A stretch of 64,000 nucleotides of DNA from Desulfosarcina ovata subsp. ovata (GTDB taxonomy: Bacteria > Desulfobacterota > Desulfobacteria > Desulfobacterales > Desulfosarcinaceae), in NCBI RefSeq assembly GCF_009689005.1, contig NZ_AP021879.1:3720001-3784000 (forward strand), written 5' to 3'. The notes beneath the pieces are model-generated. The model had not been told where the DNA came from, ran no database searches, and saw only the letters and a program-made list of their open reading frames with translations. Shown piece after piece: positions 18,358 through 28,263 of the stretch. Both the position numbers and the translations under genes were made by a program. Positions within the stretch are counted from its first letter, which is position 1; the number at the start of each line of letters is the position of its first letter.

Positions 18358-20193
18358 ATGACCACCCCCCTTGAACTGCTTGCCCCGGCCAAAAATGCCG
18401 CCCTCGGCATGGCCGCCATCGACCATGGCGCGGATGCCGTGTACATCGGCGCGCCCCAGTTCAGCGCCAGGGCGGAAGCCGGCAGCGACGTGGCGGACAT
18501 CTCGCGGCTGATCCGTCACGCCCATCTTTATTACGCCAGGGTCTATGTGGCCCTGAACACGATCCTGACCGATGCCGAAATCCCGCAGGCCCGCGATATC
18601 ATCCACACGGTTTATGAGATGGGTGCGGATGGACTGATCATTCAGGATGTGGGCCTGCTGGAGCTGGATCTTCCGCCCATCCCGCTCATCGCCAGCACCC
18701 AAATGCACAACGACACGCCCGAGAAAGTGAAGTTTCTGGAAGGGGTGGGCTTTTCCCGGGTTATTCTGGCCAGGGAACTCTCCTGTGAGGAGATCGGCCG
18801 CATTCGCCGTGAGACCGCCATCGAACTAGAATCCTTTGTCCACGGCGCCCTGTGCGTTTCCTACAGCGGGCAGTGCTACATGAGCCAGGCCGTGGCACAA
18901 AGAAGCGGCAATCGGGGCGTCTGCGCCCAGCCCTGCCGCAGCCGTTATACCCTGAGCGACCGTACCGGCAACACCCTGGTGGAGCGCAAGTTTCTTCTCT
19001 CATTGAAAGATTTGAACCTCTCCAATCACATTTCCGACCTAGTGGATGCCGGCGTCACCGCCTTTAAAATCGAAGGCCGCCTGAAAGAGATCGACTATGT
19101 CAAAAACGTCGTTGCCGCCTACCGGATGGCCATCGATGACTATATCCAGACCCATCCGGGCTACGGTCGGGCATCTTCCGGCAGTTCGACCCATACCTTT
19201 TCGCCGGACCTGGACAGGACCTTCAATCGCGGCTATACCCCCTATTTCATCGATGGCCGGAAAGAGAAAATCGCCTCTTTCGACACCCAGAAAGCCATCG
19301 GCCAGTCCGTGGGAACGGTGACCGCCACGGGCAAGGATTTTTTTGAAATCAGCGGCAGTGAACTCGAAAACGGGGACGGGCTCTGTTTTTTCAACCGGGA
19401 AAAAAATCTGGTGGGGTTCCGCGTCGATCAGGTTCGGGAGAAACGGATCTATCCCAATTCCATGCAGGGACTTCGGGTGGGTACCCGGCTGTTCCGCAAC
19501 CACGATCACGCCTTTTGCCGGGCCCTGAAAAAGCGCTCGGCCAAACGGCAGATCGCCCTTGAAATCCGCTTCGAGCAGAATCCGGACGGCATTCGCGTGG
19601 CGGTCACAGACGAAGACGGCCACCAGAGCCATGTTGACCAGCGCCTTGCATGGGAGCCGGCCAATCACCCGGAGCGGATGAAAGAACAGATCCACACGCA
19701 CCTGTCCCGCACCGGGGACACGCCCTACACGGTGGCCCGGGTAAGCATCCGGCCCGGCACGCCCGGCTTCATCCCCCTGAGCACCTTAAATGAAATCCGG
19801 CGCAACGCCCTTGACCACCATACACGGATCCGGCTTGAGGCCTGTCCGCGTACCTCCTATCACCCGGTTCCCAATTCCGTGCCCTACCCGCAAAGCGAGT
19901 TGACCCATACGGCCAACATCCTGAACGACCATGCCGAACAATTCTACCGGCGCCACGGGGTCCGCCGCCTGGAACGGGCTTTTGAAACCCTGGCCGATCC
20001 GGCCGGTAAAACCGTGATGACCACCCGCTACTGCATCCGGCACCAGTTGGACGCCTGCTTCAAGATGCCCAAAAACCGGAGAATGCTCGAGGCGCCACTG
20101 TACATTGACGACGGCCGCCATCGGTACCGGCTGGAATTCGACTGCAAAAACTGCCGAATGCACGTGGTGCTGGAAGGCCCCATCCGGAAGTAG
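18358..20193 (+). CDS. U32 family peptidase-like protein (RlhA-type)
   Basis: 611 residues. The N-terminal TIM-barrel-like domain begins L-L-A-P-A-K-N, and the U32 signature reads E-x-F-V-H-G-A-L-C-V-S-Y-S-G-Q-C-Y near residue 165, followed by R-G-x-C-A-Q-P-C-R. These Cys are the likely iron-sulfur ligands of the tRNA/rRNA hydroxylase members. The C-terminal half with F-N-R-G-Y matches the DUF3656-containing form seen in E. coli RlhA, which hydroxylates C2501 of 23S rRNA. The ATG at 18358 has GAGAG before it. rRNA hydroxylation is inferred from family layout. Confidence 0.82.
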   Translation: MTTPLELLAPAKNAALGMAAIDHGADAVYIGAPQFSARAEAGSDVADISRLIRHAHLYYARVYVALNTILTDAEIPQARDIIHTVYEMGADGLIIQDVGLLELDLPPIPLIASTQMHNDTPEKVKFLEGVGFSRVILARELSCEEIGRIRRETAIELESFVHGALCVSYSGQCYMSQAVAQRSGNRGVCAQPCRSRYTLSDRTGNTLVERKFLLSLKDLNLSNHISDLVDAGVTAFKIEGRLKEIDYVKNVVAAYRMAIDDYIQTHPGYGRASSGSSTHTFSPDLDRTFNRGYTPYFIDGRKEKIASFDTQKAIGQSVGTVTATGKDFFEISGSELENGDGLCFFNREKNLVGFRVDQVREKRIYPNSMQGLRVGTRLFRNHDHAFCRALKKRSAKRQIALEIRFEQNPDGIRVAVTDEDGHQSHVDQRLAWEPANHPERMKEQIHTHLSRTGDTPYTVARVSIRPGTPGFIPLSTLNEIRRNALDHHTRIRLEACPRTSYHPVPNSVPYPQSELTHTANILNDHAEQFYRRHGVRRLERAFETLADPAGKTVMTTRYCIRHQLDACFKMPKNRRMLEAPLYIDDGRHRYRLEFDCKNCRMHVVLEGPIRK

Positions 20194-20267
20194 GTCCTGT
20201 GATGGCCTTTCGGCCAGGATGCCCCTCCCCGTTTCATTGATGACACGCGTTGCCTGCCAATGGGGAC

Positions 20268-21830
20268 CTATGAGGTCAGGGGATATTCCCGGCCAAAGGG
20301 AATGTTCAGTTTTTTCATTCGGCTGCGCAGGGTGTTGGGGTTGATCACCAGCAGTTCGGCCGCACCGTCGGGACCGTAAATTTTCCCTTTGGTCATGCGC
20401 AGCACGCGCTTAATGTGCTCGGCCATGGCCTGGTCCAGGGCCAGGATGGCTGGATTTGTTTCGCCCACCGGCTGAATATCCTGCGGGGTCTCCACCCCGC
20501 CCAAAAACTCGATCTCCAGACCGGCATTTTCATTCTGTCCGCGACTGCGGATGAGGGTGCGCTCAACCAGATTCTCCAGCTCCCGGACATTGCCCGGCCA
20601 GTGATACGCCTGAAGCCGCTCGATGGCTCTGGCGGTGACCGGCGGCAGAGTGTGGATTCTCAGCTCCTTGGCTTTTTTCTGCAGGAAATGATGGAACAGG
20701 GTCGGGATATCTTCTTTTCTGTGTCTCAGGGGAGGAATCGTGATCGGAAAGATATTCAACCGAAACCACAAATCCTCGCGGAACTGCCGGGTCTTGATCA
20801 TCTCTTCGAGATTCTGATGGGTCGCCGTGATAATTCTCACATCCACCGGTATCGGCCGGGTTCCCCCCACCCGGTTGATCTCCTTGTTCTGAAGGACGCG
20901 AAGCAGCCGGACCTGTGCCTGCAGGGGAAGCTCCCCGATTTCATCCAGAAAAATGCTGCCCGTATGGGCCCGTTCAAAATAGCCGCGTTTCAGGGTGACG
21001 GCACCGGTGAAAGCGCCTTTTTCATGGCCGAACAGCTCGCTGTCAAAAAGGGTTTCCGGGATCGCACCACAATTGACCTTGATGAAGGGACCGTCCTGGC
21101 GCGGCGAGGAGTAGTGAATCACATTGGCGATCACCTCCTTGCCGACACCGGTCTCCCCCAGGAGCATCGCCGGACTGCCTAACGGTGCCACCTGCCGAAC
21201 CATTTCCATGACCCCTTTCAATCCGGAATCGGCGCCCATGATATCATCCGTCGACCGATGGAACAGCTCCCGGTTCAATTCACGGTTTTCGGCATCCAGC
21301 ATATCCTTGAATCTAACCATTTCCATGTACCGGATGGCATTGGAAACCGCGATGTCAAAGGGCTTTCTGAGCAGGCCGATGAGTTCGGCATGGGTTTCAT
21401 GATAGACGTTTTTCTGCTCGGCGATCACCGTCAATGCGCCCAATCGCTTATTTTCGATCACCAGCCGCATCACCAGAAGGGAAATATTCGCTTTTCCCGT
21501 CTGCTGATAAACGGTTTTGGAAACCGCATCGTGTTCCGGGCTGCTGACAATTTTGACCTCCTGCCATTGGGCGAACTCTTCCTCAATCTGGGTAATCGCG
21601 TCCTTGGGCAGGGCGATCGACGGCAGCCGGGGAACGCTTCCCCGGCGGGAGACAGTGGCCAGATTCGAAATCATGCCGGTCTCCTGCTCGTATAGATACA
21701 GGGACATCCATGAAACCGGCATATGGGTCTCGATAAAGCGAAGGCAGCGCTGCATGGCTTTTTCAATATTGAGGCTGCTGCAGATATGAATGGTTGCCTG
21801 ACGGAAAAATTCGTTTTCATCCACCTGCAT
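20268..21830 (-). CDS. Sigma-54-dependent activator with GAF sensor domain
   Basis: 520 residues: a GAF-like domain (about 10-165), an AAA+ domain (about 200-430) and a C-terminal Fis-type helix-turn-helix (about 470-510). The AAA+ domain has Walker A G-E-T-G-V-G-K-E, the sigma-54 contact loop G-A-F-T-G-A and Walker B I-F-L-D-E-I-G. No receiver domain, so it should sense a ligand directly through GAF. The ATG at 21830 has GGGAGGA 8 nt upstream, better than the ATG 27 bases earlier. It is divergent from the AOR gene, whose upstream region has a sigma-54 promoter and an inverted repeat, so it is the probable activator of that operon. Confidence 0.92.
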   Translation of the reverse strand: MQVDENEFFRQATIHICSSLNIEKAMQRCLRFIETHMPVSWMSLYLYEQETGMISNLATVSRRGSVPRLPSIALPKDAITQIEEEFAQWQEVKIVSSPEHDAVSKTVYQQTGKANISLLVMRLVIENKRLGALTVIAEQKNVYHETHAELIGLLRKPFDIAVSNAIRYMEMVRFKDMLDAENRELNRELFHRSTDDIMGADSGLKGVMEMVRQVAPLGSPAMLLGETGVGKEVIANVIHYSSPRQDGPFIKVNCGAIPETLFDSELFGHEKGAFTGAVTLKRGYFERAHTGSIFLDEIGELPLQAQVRLLRVLQNKEINRVGGTRPIPVDVRIITATHQNLEEMIKTRQFREDLWFRLNIFPITIPPLRHRKEDIPTLFHHFLQKKAKELRIHTLPPVTARAIERLQAYHWPGNVRELENLVERTLIRSRGQNENAGLEIEFLGGVETPQDIQPVGETNPAILALDQAMAEHIKRVLRMTKGKIYGPDGAAELLVINPNTLRSRMKKLNIPFGREYPLTS

Positions 21831-21922
21831 AGTAGAGTCCTCCCGGTTTTGATCCAAGCACAGTCGGGTTCAGGCGGTTCCGCCTGCGTCCCAAGATGCC
21901 GGCCATAGTATCATGACATTTA

Positions 21923-21974
21923 ACAATTATCACTATATTTCATGCTTTTAGTCATTATATATCGTGATAATTGT
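21923..21974. promoter_or_regulatory. Perfect inverted repeat, likely enhancer-binding site (UAS)
   Basis: ACAATTATCAC at 21923-21933 and its exact complement GTGATAATTGT at 21964-21974, with centres 41 bp (about four helical turns) apart. It lies in the gap between the activator gene and the AOR gene, about 45-95 bp upstream of the sigma-54 promoter, where activator sites normally stand. Confidence 0.65.
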
Positions 21975-22016
21975 CGGCATATATTTTAACAACTTGATTT
22001 TACTTATTTTTTAAGA

Positions 22017-22034
22017 TTGGCACAACTTTGGCTT
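22017..22034 (+). promoter_or_regulatory. Sigma-54 (-24/-12) promoter of the AOR operon
   Basis: TTGGCAC followed by TTGGCT, with GG at 22019-22020 and GC at 22031-22032 separated by exactly 10 bp, the invariant sigma-54 geometry. Transcription from here would begin near 22043. This rules out the TTG at 22028 as the AOR start and leaves a leader of about 110 nt. Confidence 0.8.
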
Positions 22035-22153
22035 TACCGTTACCAGAACCAACAAGCCCATATCCACCGAGCGAAGGGGATGCACAAAAAAAGGATCTGG
22101 CAACACCCACAGACCATGCCCCCTTGGTTCACAAGCAAGTCATGGAGACGTTT

Positions 22154-24040
22154 ATGCCGCTGCAAAGAAAAACCGCGTTTATCAATTTGAGTACCCGTGA
22201 AGTCGATGTTCAGGATATCCCGCTGAGCCTGAGAAAAAATTTTTTCGGCGGCAGGGGACTGAATATGTACTATCTGACCCATCTGGCGCCCAAGGGGCTC
22301 GATCCCTTTGATGCTGAAAGTCCGTTGATCTTCGGTGCCGGCCTGATGACCGGTGTACTGGGGGGACGAATGAACGTTTCCGGTAAATCGCCCGAGAGCG
22401 GTTATCTCGCCGATTCCAATGTGGGCGGATATTTTGGCGCCGAGCTGGCCGGCACCGGATTCAGCCATCTGGTGATCACCGGCAAAAGCCCCACCCCGGT
22501 CTATCTGTATATCAATAATGGAAACATCGCCTTTGTGAACGCCACCCATCTGTGGGGCAAAAAAACCGGGGAAACCCAAACCCTGATCCGCGATGAACTG
22601 AAAGATGACAAAATCCAGACCATGTGCATCGGCCCTGCCGGTGAAAACCGGGTCCGGTTTGCCTGCATCATCACCGGCCCCAAAAACGCCGCCGGCAGAA
22701 CCGGCCTGGGAGCGCTGATGGGTTCCAAAAACCTCAAAGCGATCGCGGTCAGGGGCAACACGCCGTTTTCCATCCATGATCCCAAGGGCTATCTCGATCT
22801 TCTCAGAGCGACCAGCCGGAAAGCCACCAGCAGCGCCTGGGGCAAGGCCCTCGGCGAATACGGAACCCCGATTCTTTTTAAGAACGCCAATACCCGGGGA
22901 TGGACCAGCTACCGGTATCACCAGAAAACCACCGTCGGCGACCGGGGCCAGGAACTGTTTGCCGAAAATTTCAAAGCCAAAATGGGCAACGGCGCGAACT
23001 CCTGTTTCGGGTGTCCCGTCCACTGCCGGCACCGCTTCGAGATCAAGGCCGGCCGCTTCAAGGGAACCAAAGGCGAAGGCCCCGAATATGCCAGCTTTGC
23101 GTCGATGGGGCCGACCCTGGGCAACCTGGATTTGTCCTCGGTGGTCTATTTATCCGAACTTTGCAATCAATACGGGGTCGACACCATTTCAGGCGGCAAC
23201 TACCTGGGCTTCGCATTCACCTTGTTTGAGAAGGGCATCATCACCAAAGCCGATGTGGGCTATGCACTCAACTGGGGCGATCACGATGCCATCGAACGGC
23301 TGCTGACCGACACCGTGTACCGGAAAGGCTTTGGCGATATCATGGCCGAAGGCAGTTTTGCCGTAAATCGGCTCCCCGCCGAAGCCGGAAAGCACCTGCT
23401 GACCATAAAAAATGTATCCATCGAAATGACCGATGAACGGGCGGCCAAAGCACTGGCGTTCGGGCTGGCCGTGGCCACCCGGGGAACCTGCCACATGCGC
23501 AGCCGGCCGTCCGCCGATGTGGTCAATTACCCCAGGGAAATTCTCAGCCAATTCTACGGCGGTGACGTGGGTAAGGATTTCAAGGATTACACGGGCAAGG
23601 CCCGCATGGTCTGGTGGCACGAACTGTTCAATGCGGTGACCGATTCGGTGGGGATTTGCCGTCTGGCCGGCGTCTTCAGCAGCATCAACGCCATCGGGTA
23701 TCTGGACATCTGCCAATTGCTGCAAAAAGCCGTCGGCCTTGATATGAGCGATGACGATCTCTACACCCTGGGCGAAAGGATTTACACCACGGAACGGATG
23801 TTCATCAACCGCGAAGGCATATCGAGAAAGGATGACCACCTGCCGGATCTGTATTACGAGCAGCCGATTCCCGATGGCCCCACCCAAGGGGAGACCATCG
23901 ACAAAGCCAAGTTCGAGACCCTGCTGGACGACTACTACCGGCTCCACGGCTGGAACGATATCGGCATCCCCACCGAGGACACCGTCAATCGTTTGAACCT
24001 GGACGCGTTAATCAATCAGGAGGTGGCCAAATGCGCATAA
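22154..24040 (+). CDS. Tungsten-type aldehyde:ferredoxin oxidoreductase (AOR family)
   Basis: 628 residues. The N-terminal domain has F-F-G-G-R-G-L-N, and S-G-K-S-P-E-S-G-Y is typical of the pterin-binding region. A 4Fe-4S site is built from C-F-G-C-P-V-H-C near residue 287 plus a later Cys in G-I-C-R-L-A. It oxidises aldehydes to carboxylates with ferredoxin as electron acceptor, using a tungsto- or molybdo-bispterin; the substrate is not determinable. The ATG at 22154 (M-P-L-Q-R-K) has GGAG 7 nt upstream and lies downstream of the sigma-54 promoter. The stop overlaps the ferredoxin gene by 10 bp. Confidence 0.9.
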   Translation: MPLQRKTAFINLSTREVDVQDIPLSLRKNFFGGRGLNMYYLTHLAPKGLDPFDAESPLIFGAGLMTGVLGGRMNVSGKSPESGYLADSNVGGYFGAELAGTGFSHLVITGKSPTPVYLYINNGNIAFVNATHLWGKKTGETQTLIRDELKDDKIQTMCIGPAGENRVRFACIITGPKNAAGRTGLGALMGSKNLKAIAVRGNTPFSIHDPKGYLDLLRATSRKATSSAWGKALGEYGTPILFKNANTRGWTSYRYHQKTTVGDRGQELFAENFKAKMGNGANSCFGCPVHCRHRFEIKAGRFKGTKGEGPEYASFASMGPTLGNLDLSSVVYLSELCNQYGVDTISGGNYLGFAFTLFEKGIITKADVGYALNWGDHDAIERLLTDTVYRKGFGDIMAEGSFAVNRLPAEAGKHLLTIKNVSIEMTDERAAKALAFGLAVATRGTCHMRSRPSADVVNYPREILSQFYGGDVGKDFKDYTGKARMVWWHELFNAVTDSVGICRLAGVFSSINAIGYLDICQLLQKAVGLDMSDDDLYTLGERIYTTERMFINREGISRKDDHLPDLYYEQPIPDGPTQGETIDKAKFETLLDDYYRLHGWNDIGIPTEDTVNRLNLDALINQEVAKCA

Positions 24041-24408
24041 AAGTCGATCAATCCAAATGCACGGGCTGTCTGATCTGTGAAATCACCTGCTCTCTGGTGC
24101 ATACCGGCCAGGTACAGCGGCAAGCATCCGCCATCCAGGTAAAATTCGGTCATCTGGACCATGCGCCTCATCAACCGGTGGTCTGCAGACAGTGCAAGCG
24201 GATGCTGTGCCTGAAATCCGAGGACAAAAAATCGGATGACGCGTTAAGGCAGACATTTTTCTGGAAAAACGACAACCACAGAAAAGCGGATTGTGCCTTC
24301 GATGCACTGTTTGCCTCCGGCGACAACCTGATTCATTGCAACCTGTGCGGCGGAGATCCCGAATGCATCAAAAGCTGCCCGACCGGTGCGTTGGGTTTGA
24401 GCGCCTGA
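24031..24408 (+). CDS. AOR-associated 4Fe-4S ferredoxin-like protein
   Basis: 125 residues with C-T-G-C-L-I-C-E-I-T-C near the N-terminus and C-N-L-C ... C-I-K-S-C-P near the C-terminus. Together with an internal C-R-Q-C, these could bind two or more 4Fe-4S clusters in the manner of polyferredoxin subunits. A central stretch of about 30 residues (K-K-S-D-D-A-L ...) interrupts the usual spacing. It overlaps the AOR stop by 10 bp, so it is very likely the electron-transfer partner made from the same message. Confidence 0.85.
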   Translation: MRIKVDQSKCTGCLICEITCSLVHTGQVQRQASAIQVKFGHLDHAPHQPVVCRQCKRMLCLKSEDKKSDDALRQTFFWKNDNHRKADCAFDALFASGDNLIHCNLCGGDPECIKSCPTGALGLSA

Positions 24409-24447
24409 AAAAGACGGACAGTCCACTTTTCATCCAAAAAAAGAAGG

Positions 24448-24489
24448 CCGGCAGATAGCCCTGCGGTCCGAAGCGCAGGGTTCTGCTGG
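24448..24489. repeat. Hairpin-forming inverted repeat after the ferredoxin gene
   Basis: The inner arms CCCTGCG and CGCAGGG enclose GTCCGAAG. The outer arms CCGGCAGA and TCTGCTGG pair with one mismatch or wobble. No T-run follows, so it is not a plain rho-independent terminator; it may stabilise the message 3' end. The remaining sequence to 24628 shows nothing else. Confidence 0.5.
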
Positions 24490-24628
24490 TTGATCATTGA
24501 ACCCACCCGCCGGATCTCTCTCCCCACCAAACCCGATTTTTCCTTCAAGATTTCCCGAAAAACACCAATAACGACCATACCAGGCGCCACAATGCATCAC
24601 TTTTTTACGCATTTTCAGGGGGGCCAGC

Positions 24629-24745
24629 ATGCTTAACCGACTGACGGTCAAAGGCCGCATGTTCATCATCAACGTCTCGATTCTGGTATTGTTGGTGACC
24701 CTGGTCGCCTTTGCCATCCGCAACAAAAACATGGTCAAGGTATAA
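24629..24745 (+). CDS. 38-residue single-membrane-segment peptide or truncated sensor N-terminus
   Basis: It has a strong ribosome site (AGGGGGG 6 nt before the ATG) and encodes L-T-V-K-G-R-M followed by about 20 hydrophobic residues, then stops. This is how many methyl-accepting or Cache sensors begin, so it may be the remnant of a lost sensor gene. Alternatively it is a real small membrane peptide translated ahead of the kinase gene, whose own start at 24795 has a poor ribosome site. Confidence 0.4.
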   Translation: MLNRLTVKGRMFIINVSILVLLVTLVAFAIRNKNMVKV

Positions 24746-24794
24746 CATTGGTATATCCTTTGCTGACAAACAGAACCGGGTTGTTCCCGAGCCC

Positions 24795-27700
24795 ATGCTG
24801 AAGGCACTGAAAAACACGCGTCTGGACGTCAAAGTGGCTCTGTTGGGAGCCAGCGGCGTACTGATCACGGCCATCGCCCTGGTCGCCCTTGCCGTCTGGC
24901 ATAGCGGCCAGTACAACCAACTGGCCCAATCTGAAGTGGAACAACTGATCAACGCCGATCTGGACCACATCACCCAGGGGGTTTACCAGATCATCAAGAC
25001 GGCCAACGAGGCGGTTCAGTCGCAGGTGGACTACAATCTCAACGTTGCCCGGCACCTGCTTGAGGCTGCCGGTAAGGTCAGCCTGGCAACGGACACGGTA
25101 TCCTGGACGGTGACCAATCAGTTTACCCGGCAATCCGACCAGCTGAACCTGCCCAAACTGCTCATCGGCAACACCTGGGTGGGCCAGCACGCCGACCTTG
25201 CCGTCGAAGCCCCGATTGTCGACCCGGTCACCCGCCTGGTCGGCGAAACCGCCACGATCTTCCAACGCATGAACGCTGACGGCGACATGCTGCGTGTCGC
25301 CACCACGGTACGGACCAAAGAGAACCAGCGCGCCATCGGAACCTACATTCCGGCGGTCAATCCCGATGGTTCGAAAAATCCGGTGGTGGCCGCCATTCTC
25401 AGGGGGGAGACCTACCATGGCCGTGCCTATGTGGTGAACGCCTGGTACCTGACCGCCTATGAACCATTGAGAGACGGGTCCGGCAACCTGGTGGGCATGC
25501 TCTACGTGGGCGTCAAACAAAAGGATGTCGAGTCACGCGTCAGAAAGGCCATTCTCCAGACCCGCGTGGGCAAAACCGGATATGTCTATGTCCTCGGCGG
25601 AAATGGAGAAGCGCGCGGTCGCTACATCATTTCCCACAAAGGCGAACGCGATGGCGAAAATATCTGGAATAGCCGGGATGGCGACGGCCGGTATGTGGTC
25701 CAGACCATCATCCACACGGCAGCAGGGTTAAAACCCGGTGAAATGGCCACCGAACGCTATCGCTGGCAGAACCCGGGAGAACCGGCACCACGCTGGAAGA
25801 TTGCCCGCCTGGCCTATTATGGACCCTGGGACTGGATCATCGGCACCAGCGTCTACCTGGACGAGCTTCAGACCTACCGCACCCTGCTCGCTGAAGGGCG
25901 ATTGCGGATGACCCGCGGCATGGGCATCGCCGGCGTCATCATCACGGTTCTGGTCGGGCTGATCGGAATGTTGATCGCCTGGACCATCACGCGCCCGGTC
26001 CGCCAGATGACCGTGGTGGCCGAAAAAATTGCCGGTGGCAACCTGCACCAGAAGGTCAACGTCGAATCCAGTGACGAAATCGGTGTTCTGGGCCATACGT
26101 TCAACGTGATGGCCGACCGGCTCAACCAATCCATCGAGGGACTGAAAAAGAGCGAGGAAAAATATCGCGGCATTTTTGAAAACGCCATTGAGGGCCTTTT
26201 CCGGGAAACGCCTGACGGTCAGCTGATCAACGCCAATCCAGCCATGGCCAGAATCCTCGGTTACGATTCACCGGAAGCACTCATTTCGAGTATCACGGAC
26301 GTCAGGCGGCAGCTCTATGTCAACCCGAAGGACCGTCAGGCACTGGACACGATCATCTCCGAGTTTCGGGATGCGATCGGATGGGAAACCCGCCTTTACC
26401 GAAAGGACGGTGTCCAGATATGGGCATCCATCAGTGCCCGCATGATCCGTGACAAAACGGGCAAAAGGGCCTTCGTCGAGGGGTTCGTAACGGACATCAG
26501 TGACCGCAAAATGGCCGAGGAGGACCTCGCCGAGTCGAGAAACTATCTTGATGAGATAATCAATGCCATTGCTGACCCGCTGTTCGTCAAAGACCGGTAC
26601 CATCGTTGGATCCTGGTCAACAATGCCATGTGCGCCTTCATGGGGCAGCCCCGGGAAAAACTGATCGGAAAATCCGACTATGATTTTCTGTCAAAAGAAG
26701 AGGCCGATGTATTTTGGTCAAAGGACGAGTTGGTGTTGACCAGCGGGGAAACCAACATCAACGAAGAGACGCTTACTGATGCTGAGGGCATCGTCCATAC
26801 TCTTCTGACAAAAAAAAACCTTTACACGGACAAGCAGGGCACAGCGTACATTGTCGCCATCATCCGGGACATCACCGACCAGAAACTGGCCGAGGCGGAA
26901 AAGACGCGCCTGGAAGCCCGGCTTACCCAGGCTCAGAAAATGGAAGCCATCGGCACCCTGGCCGGCGGCATCGCCCATGACTTTAACAATATCCTGCAAC
27001 CGATGATGGGGTACAGTGAACTGCTGAAGCATTCTCTGAACGGTGATGGACCGCAACAACGTTACGTCGATGGGCTTTACCAATCCTGCATGCGGGCGAA
27101 GGAGCTGGTCAACCAGATTTTGACCTTCAGCCGCCAATCGGAAAACAAGACCGTCGCGGTTCGAATTCAGACCATTCTCAAAGAGGTCATCAAATTAAGC
27201 CGTTCCACGATCCCGTCCTATATTGAAATCAACCAAAAGATCCGGAAAGACTGCCCTCCGGTGGTGATCGATCCCACCCAACTGCACCAGATTGCGATGA
27301 ATCTGATCGTCAACGCCTACCATGCCGTGGAAGACTCTGGTGGAAAGATCACGGTTTGCCTCAAAGAGATCGTGCTGGAAAAAAACGATGGCCTGGCCAC
27401 GTCGCTTCAACCGGGGAGGTACGCCGTCCTGTCGATTGCCGATACGGGCTACGGTATGGATGCGACCATGATGGACAAAATCTTCGAGCCCTATTTCACC
27501 ACCAAACCCCAAGGCAAGGGAACCGGCCTCGGCCTTTCGGTGGTGTACGGCATCGTCAAGAACCTGGATGGGGAGATAAAGGTGTACAGCGAAGTCGGCC
27601 AAGGAACGACGATCAATATCTACCTGCCCGCATCGGCCGATGCAGCTGGAAAGGCCTTGTCGCCAAAAACGCAAAATCACCCTACCGGCAATGAACGGAT

Positions 27701-28076
27701 TTTATTGGTGGATGATGAATCCCTGATTGTGGAATCGGCGACGGCCATCCTGACGGAACTCGGCTATCAGGTAACCTCACAGTCAAGCAGCGTCGAGGCA
27801 CTGGAACACTTCAGAAACCATCCGGATGCCTTCGATCTGGTCATTACCGACATGACCATGCCGATTATGACCGGCGAGCAAATGGCCGAGCAGATGATGC
27901 GCATCAATCCCCTGACCCCGATCATTATCTGCACCGGGTTCAGCGAACAGATCAGCCGGGGAAAGGCAAAAGCCATTGGAATCAAGGCATTTTTGATGAA
28001 ACCGGTCACCATCGCGGAAATGTCTCGCAAAGTGAGAACGGTGTTGGATCAGTCCTCAGATACCATGGCCGCATAA
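24795..28076 (+). CDS. Cache-HAMP-PAS-PAS hybrid histidine kinase with receiver
   Basis: 1093 residues. Membrane segment 1 (about 12-32), a large periplasmic Cache-type domain (about 60-365), membrane segment 2 (about 375-395), HAMP with T-R-P-V-R-Q-M, and two PAS domains (about 455-580 and 595-705). The HisKA core has I-A-H-D-F-N-N-I-L (phospho-acceptor His), the ATPase domain has D-T-G-Y-G-M and G-T-G-L-G-L-S, and the C-terminal receiver has its Asp in L-V-I-T-D-M. The ATG at 24795 precedes the membrane segment, but its ribosome site is weak. No output regulator is adjacent, so the phosphorelay partner is unknown. Confidence 0.88.
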   Translation: MLKALKNTRLDVKVALLGASGVLITAIALVALAVWHSGQYNQLAQSEVEQLINADLDHITQGVYQIIKTANEAVQSQVDYNLNVARHLLEAAGKVSLATDTVSWTVTNQFTRQSDQLNLPKLLIGNTWVGQHADLAVEAPIVDPVTRLVGETATIFQRMNADGDMLRVATTVRTKENQRAIGTYIPAVNPDGSKNPVVAAILRGETYHGRAYVVNAWYLTAYEPLRDGSGNLVGMLYVGVKQKDVESRVRKAILQTRVGKTGYVYVLGGNGEARGRYIISHKGERDGENIWNSRDGDGRYVVQTIIHTAAGLKPGEMATERYRWQNPGEPAPRWKIARLAYYGPWDWIIGTSVYLDELQTYRTLLAEGRLRMTRGMGIAGVIITVLVGLIGMLIAWTITRPVRQMTVVAEKIAGGNLHQKVNVESSDEIGVLGHTFNVMADRLNQSIEGLKKSEEKYRGIFENAIEGLFRETPDGQLINANPAMARILGYDSPEALISSITDVRRQLYVNPKDRQALDTIISEFRDAIGWETRLYRKDGVQIWASISARMIRDKTGKRAFVEGFVTDISDRKMAEEDLAESRNYLDEIINAIADPLFVKDRYHRWILVNNAMCAFMGQPREKLIGKSDYDFLSKEEADVFWSKDELVLTSGETNINEETLTDAEGIVHTLLTKKNLYTDKQGTAYIVAIIRDITDQKLAEAEKTRLEARLTQAQKMEAIGTLAGGIAHDFNNILQPMMGYSELLKHSLNGDGPQQRYVDGLYQSCMRAKELVNQILTFSRQSENKTVAVRIQTILKEVIKLSRSTIPSYIEINQKIRKDCPPVVIDPTQLHQIAMNLIVNAYHAVEDSGGKITVCLKEIVLEKNDGLATSLQPGRYAVLSIADTGYGMDATMMDKIFEPYFTTKPQGKGTGLGLSVVYGIVKNLDGEIKVYSEVGQGTTINIYLPASADAAGKALSPKTQNHPTGNERILLVDDESLIVESATAILTELGYQVTSQSSSVEALEHFRNHPDAFDLVITDMTMPIMTGEQMAEQMMRINPLTPIIICTGFSEQISRGKAKAIGIKAFLMKPVTIAEMSRKVRTVLDQSSDTMAA

Positions 28077-28263
28077 TCACTGGCGCCTGTGCCTGGCGGT
28101 GTCAACGGATTAACGATTTGTCGGCAAAATTGACGCTATGTCCGCGGCCAATCCCATTCCAGATGTTAACCATTTAAAATATCACCGTATTCCGAACCGG
28201 CCGATTACGGCATAATTCTTGTTAGATAATTTCATCGAACAAACCGATAACACCGAGGCGGCC

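Noticed and set aside
22028-22153. N-terminal extension of the AOR protein from a TTG at 22028
   Set aside because: The TTG lies inside the sigma-54 promoter upstream of the expected transcription start, and the extension is Pro-rich and unlike the family.
24421-24490. Hairpin after the ferredoxin gene as a riboswitch for the kinase
   Set aside because: It matches no aptamer I know and lacks conserved loop sequences; it is listed only as an inverted repeat.
28174-28207. Possible flagellar sigma-28 promoter (TAAA ... GCCGATTA) before the transglycosylase gene
   Set aside because: The spacer is about 21 bp after TAAA, clearly longer than the sigma-28 requirement.
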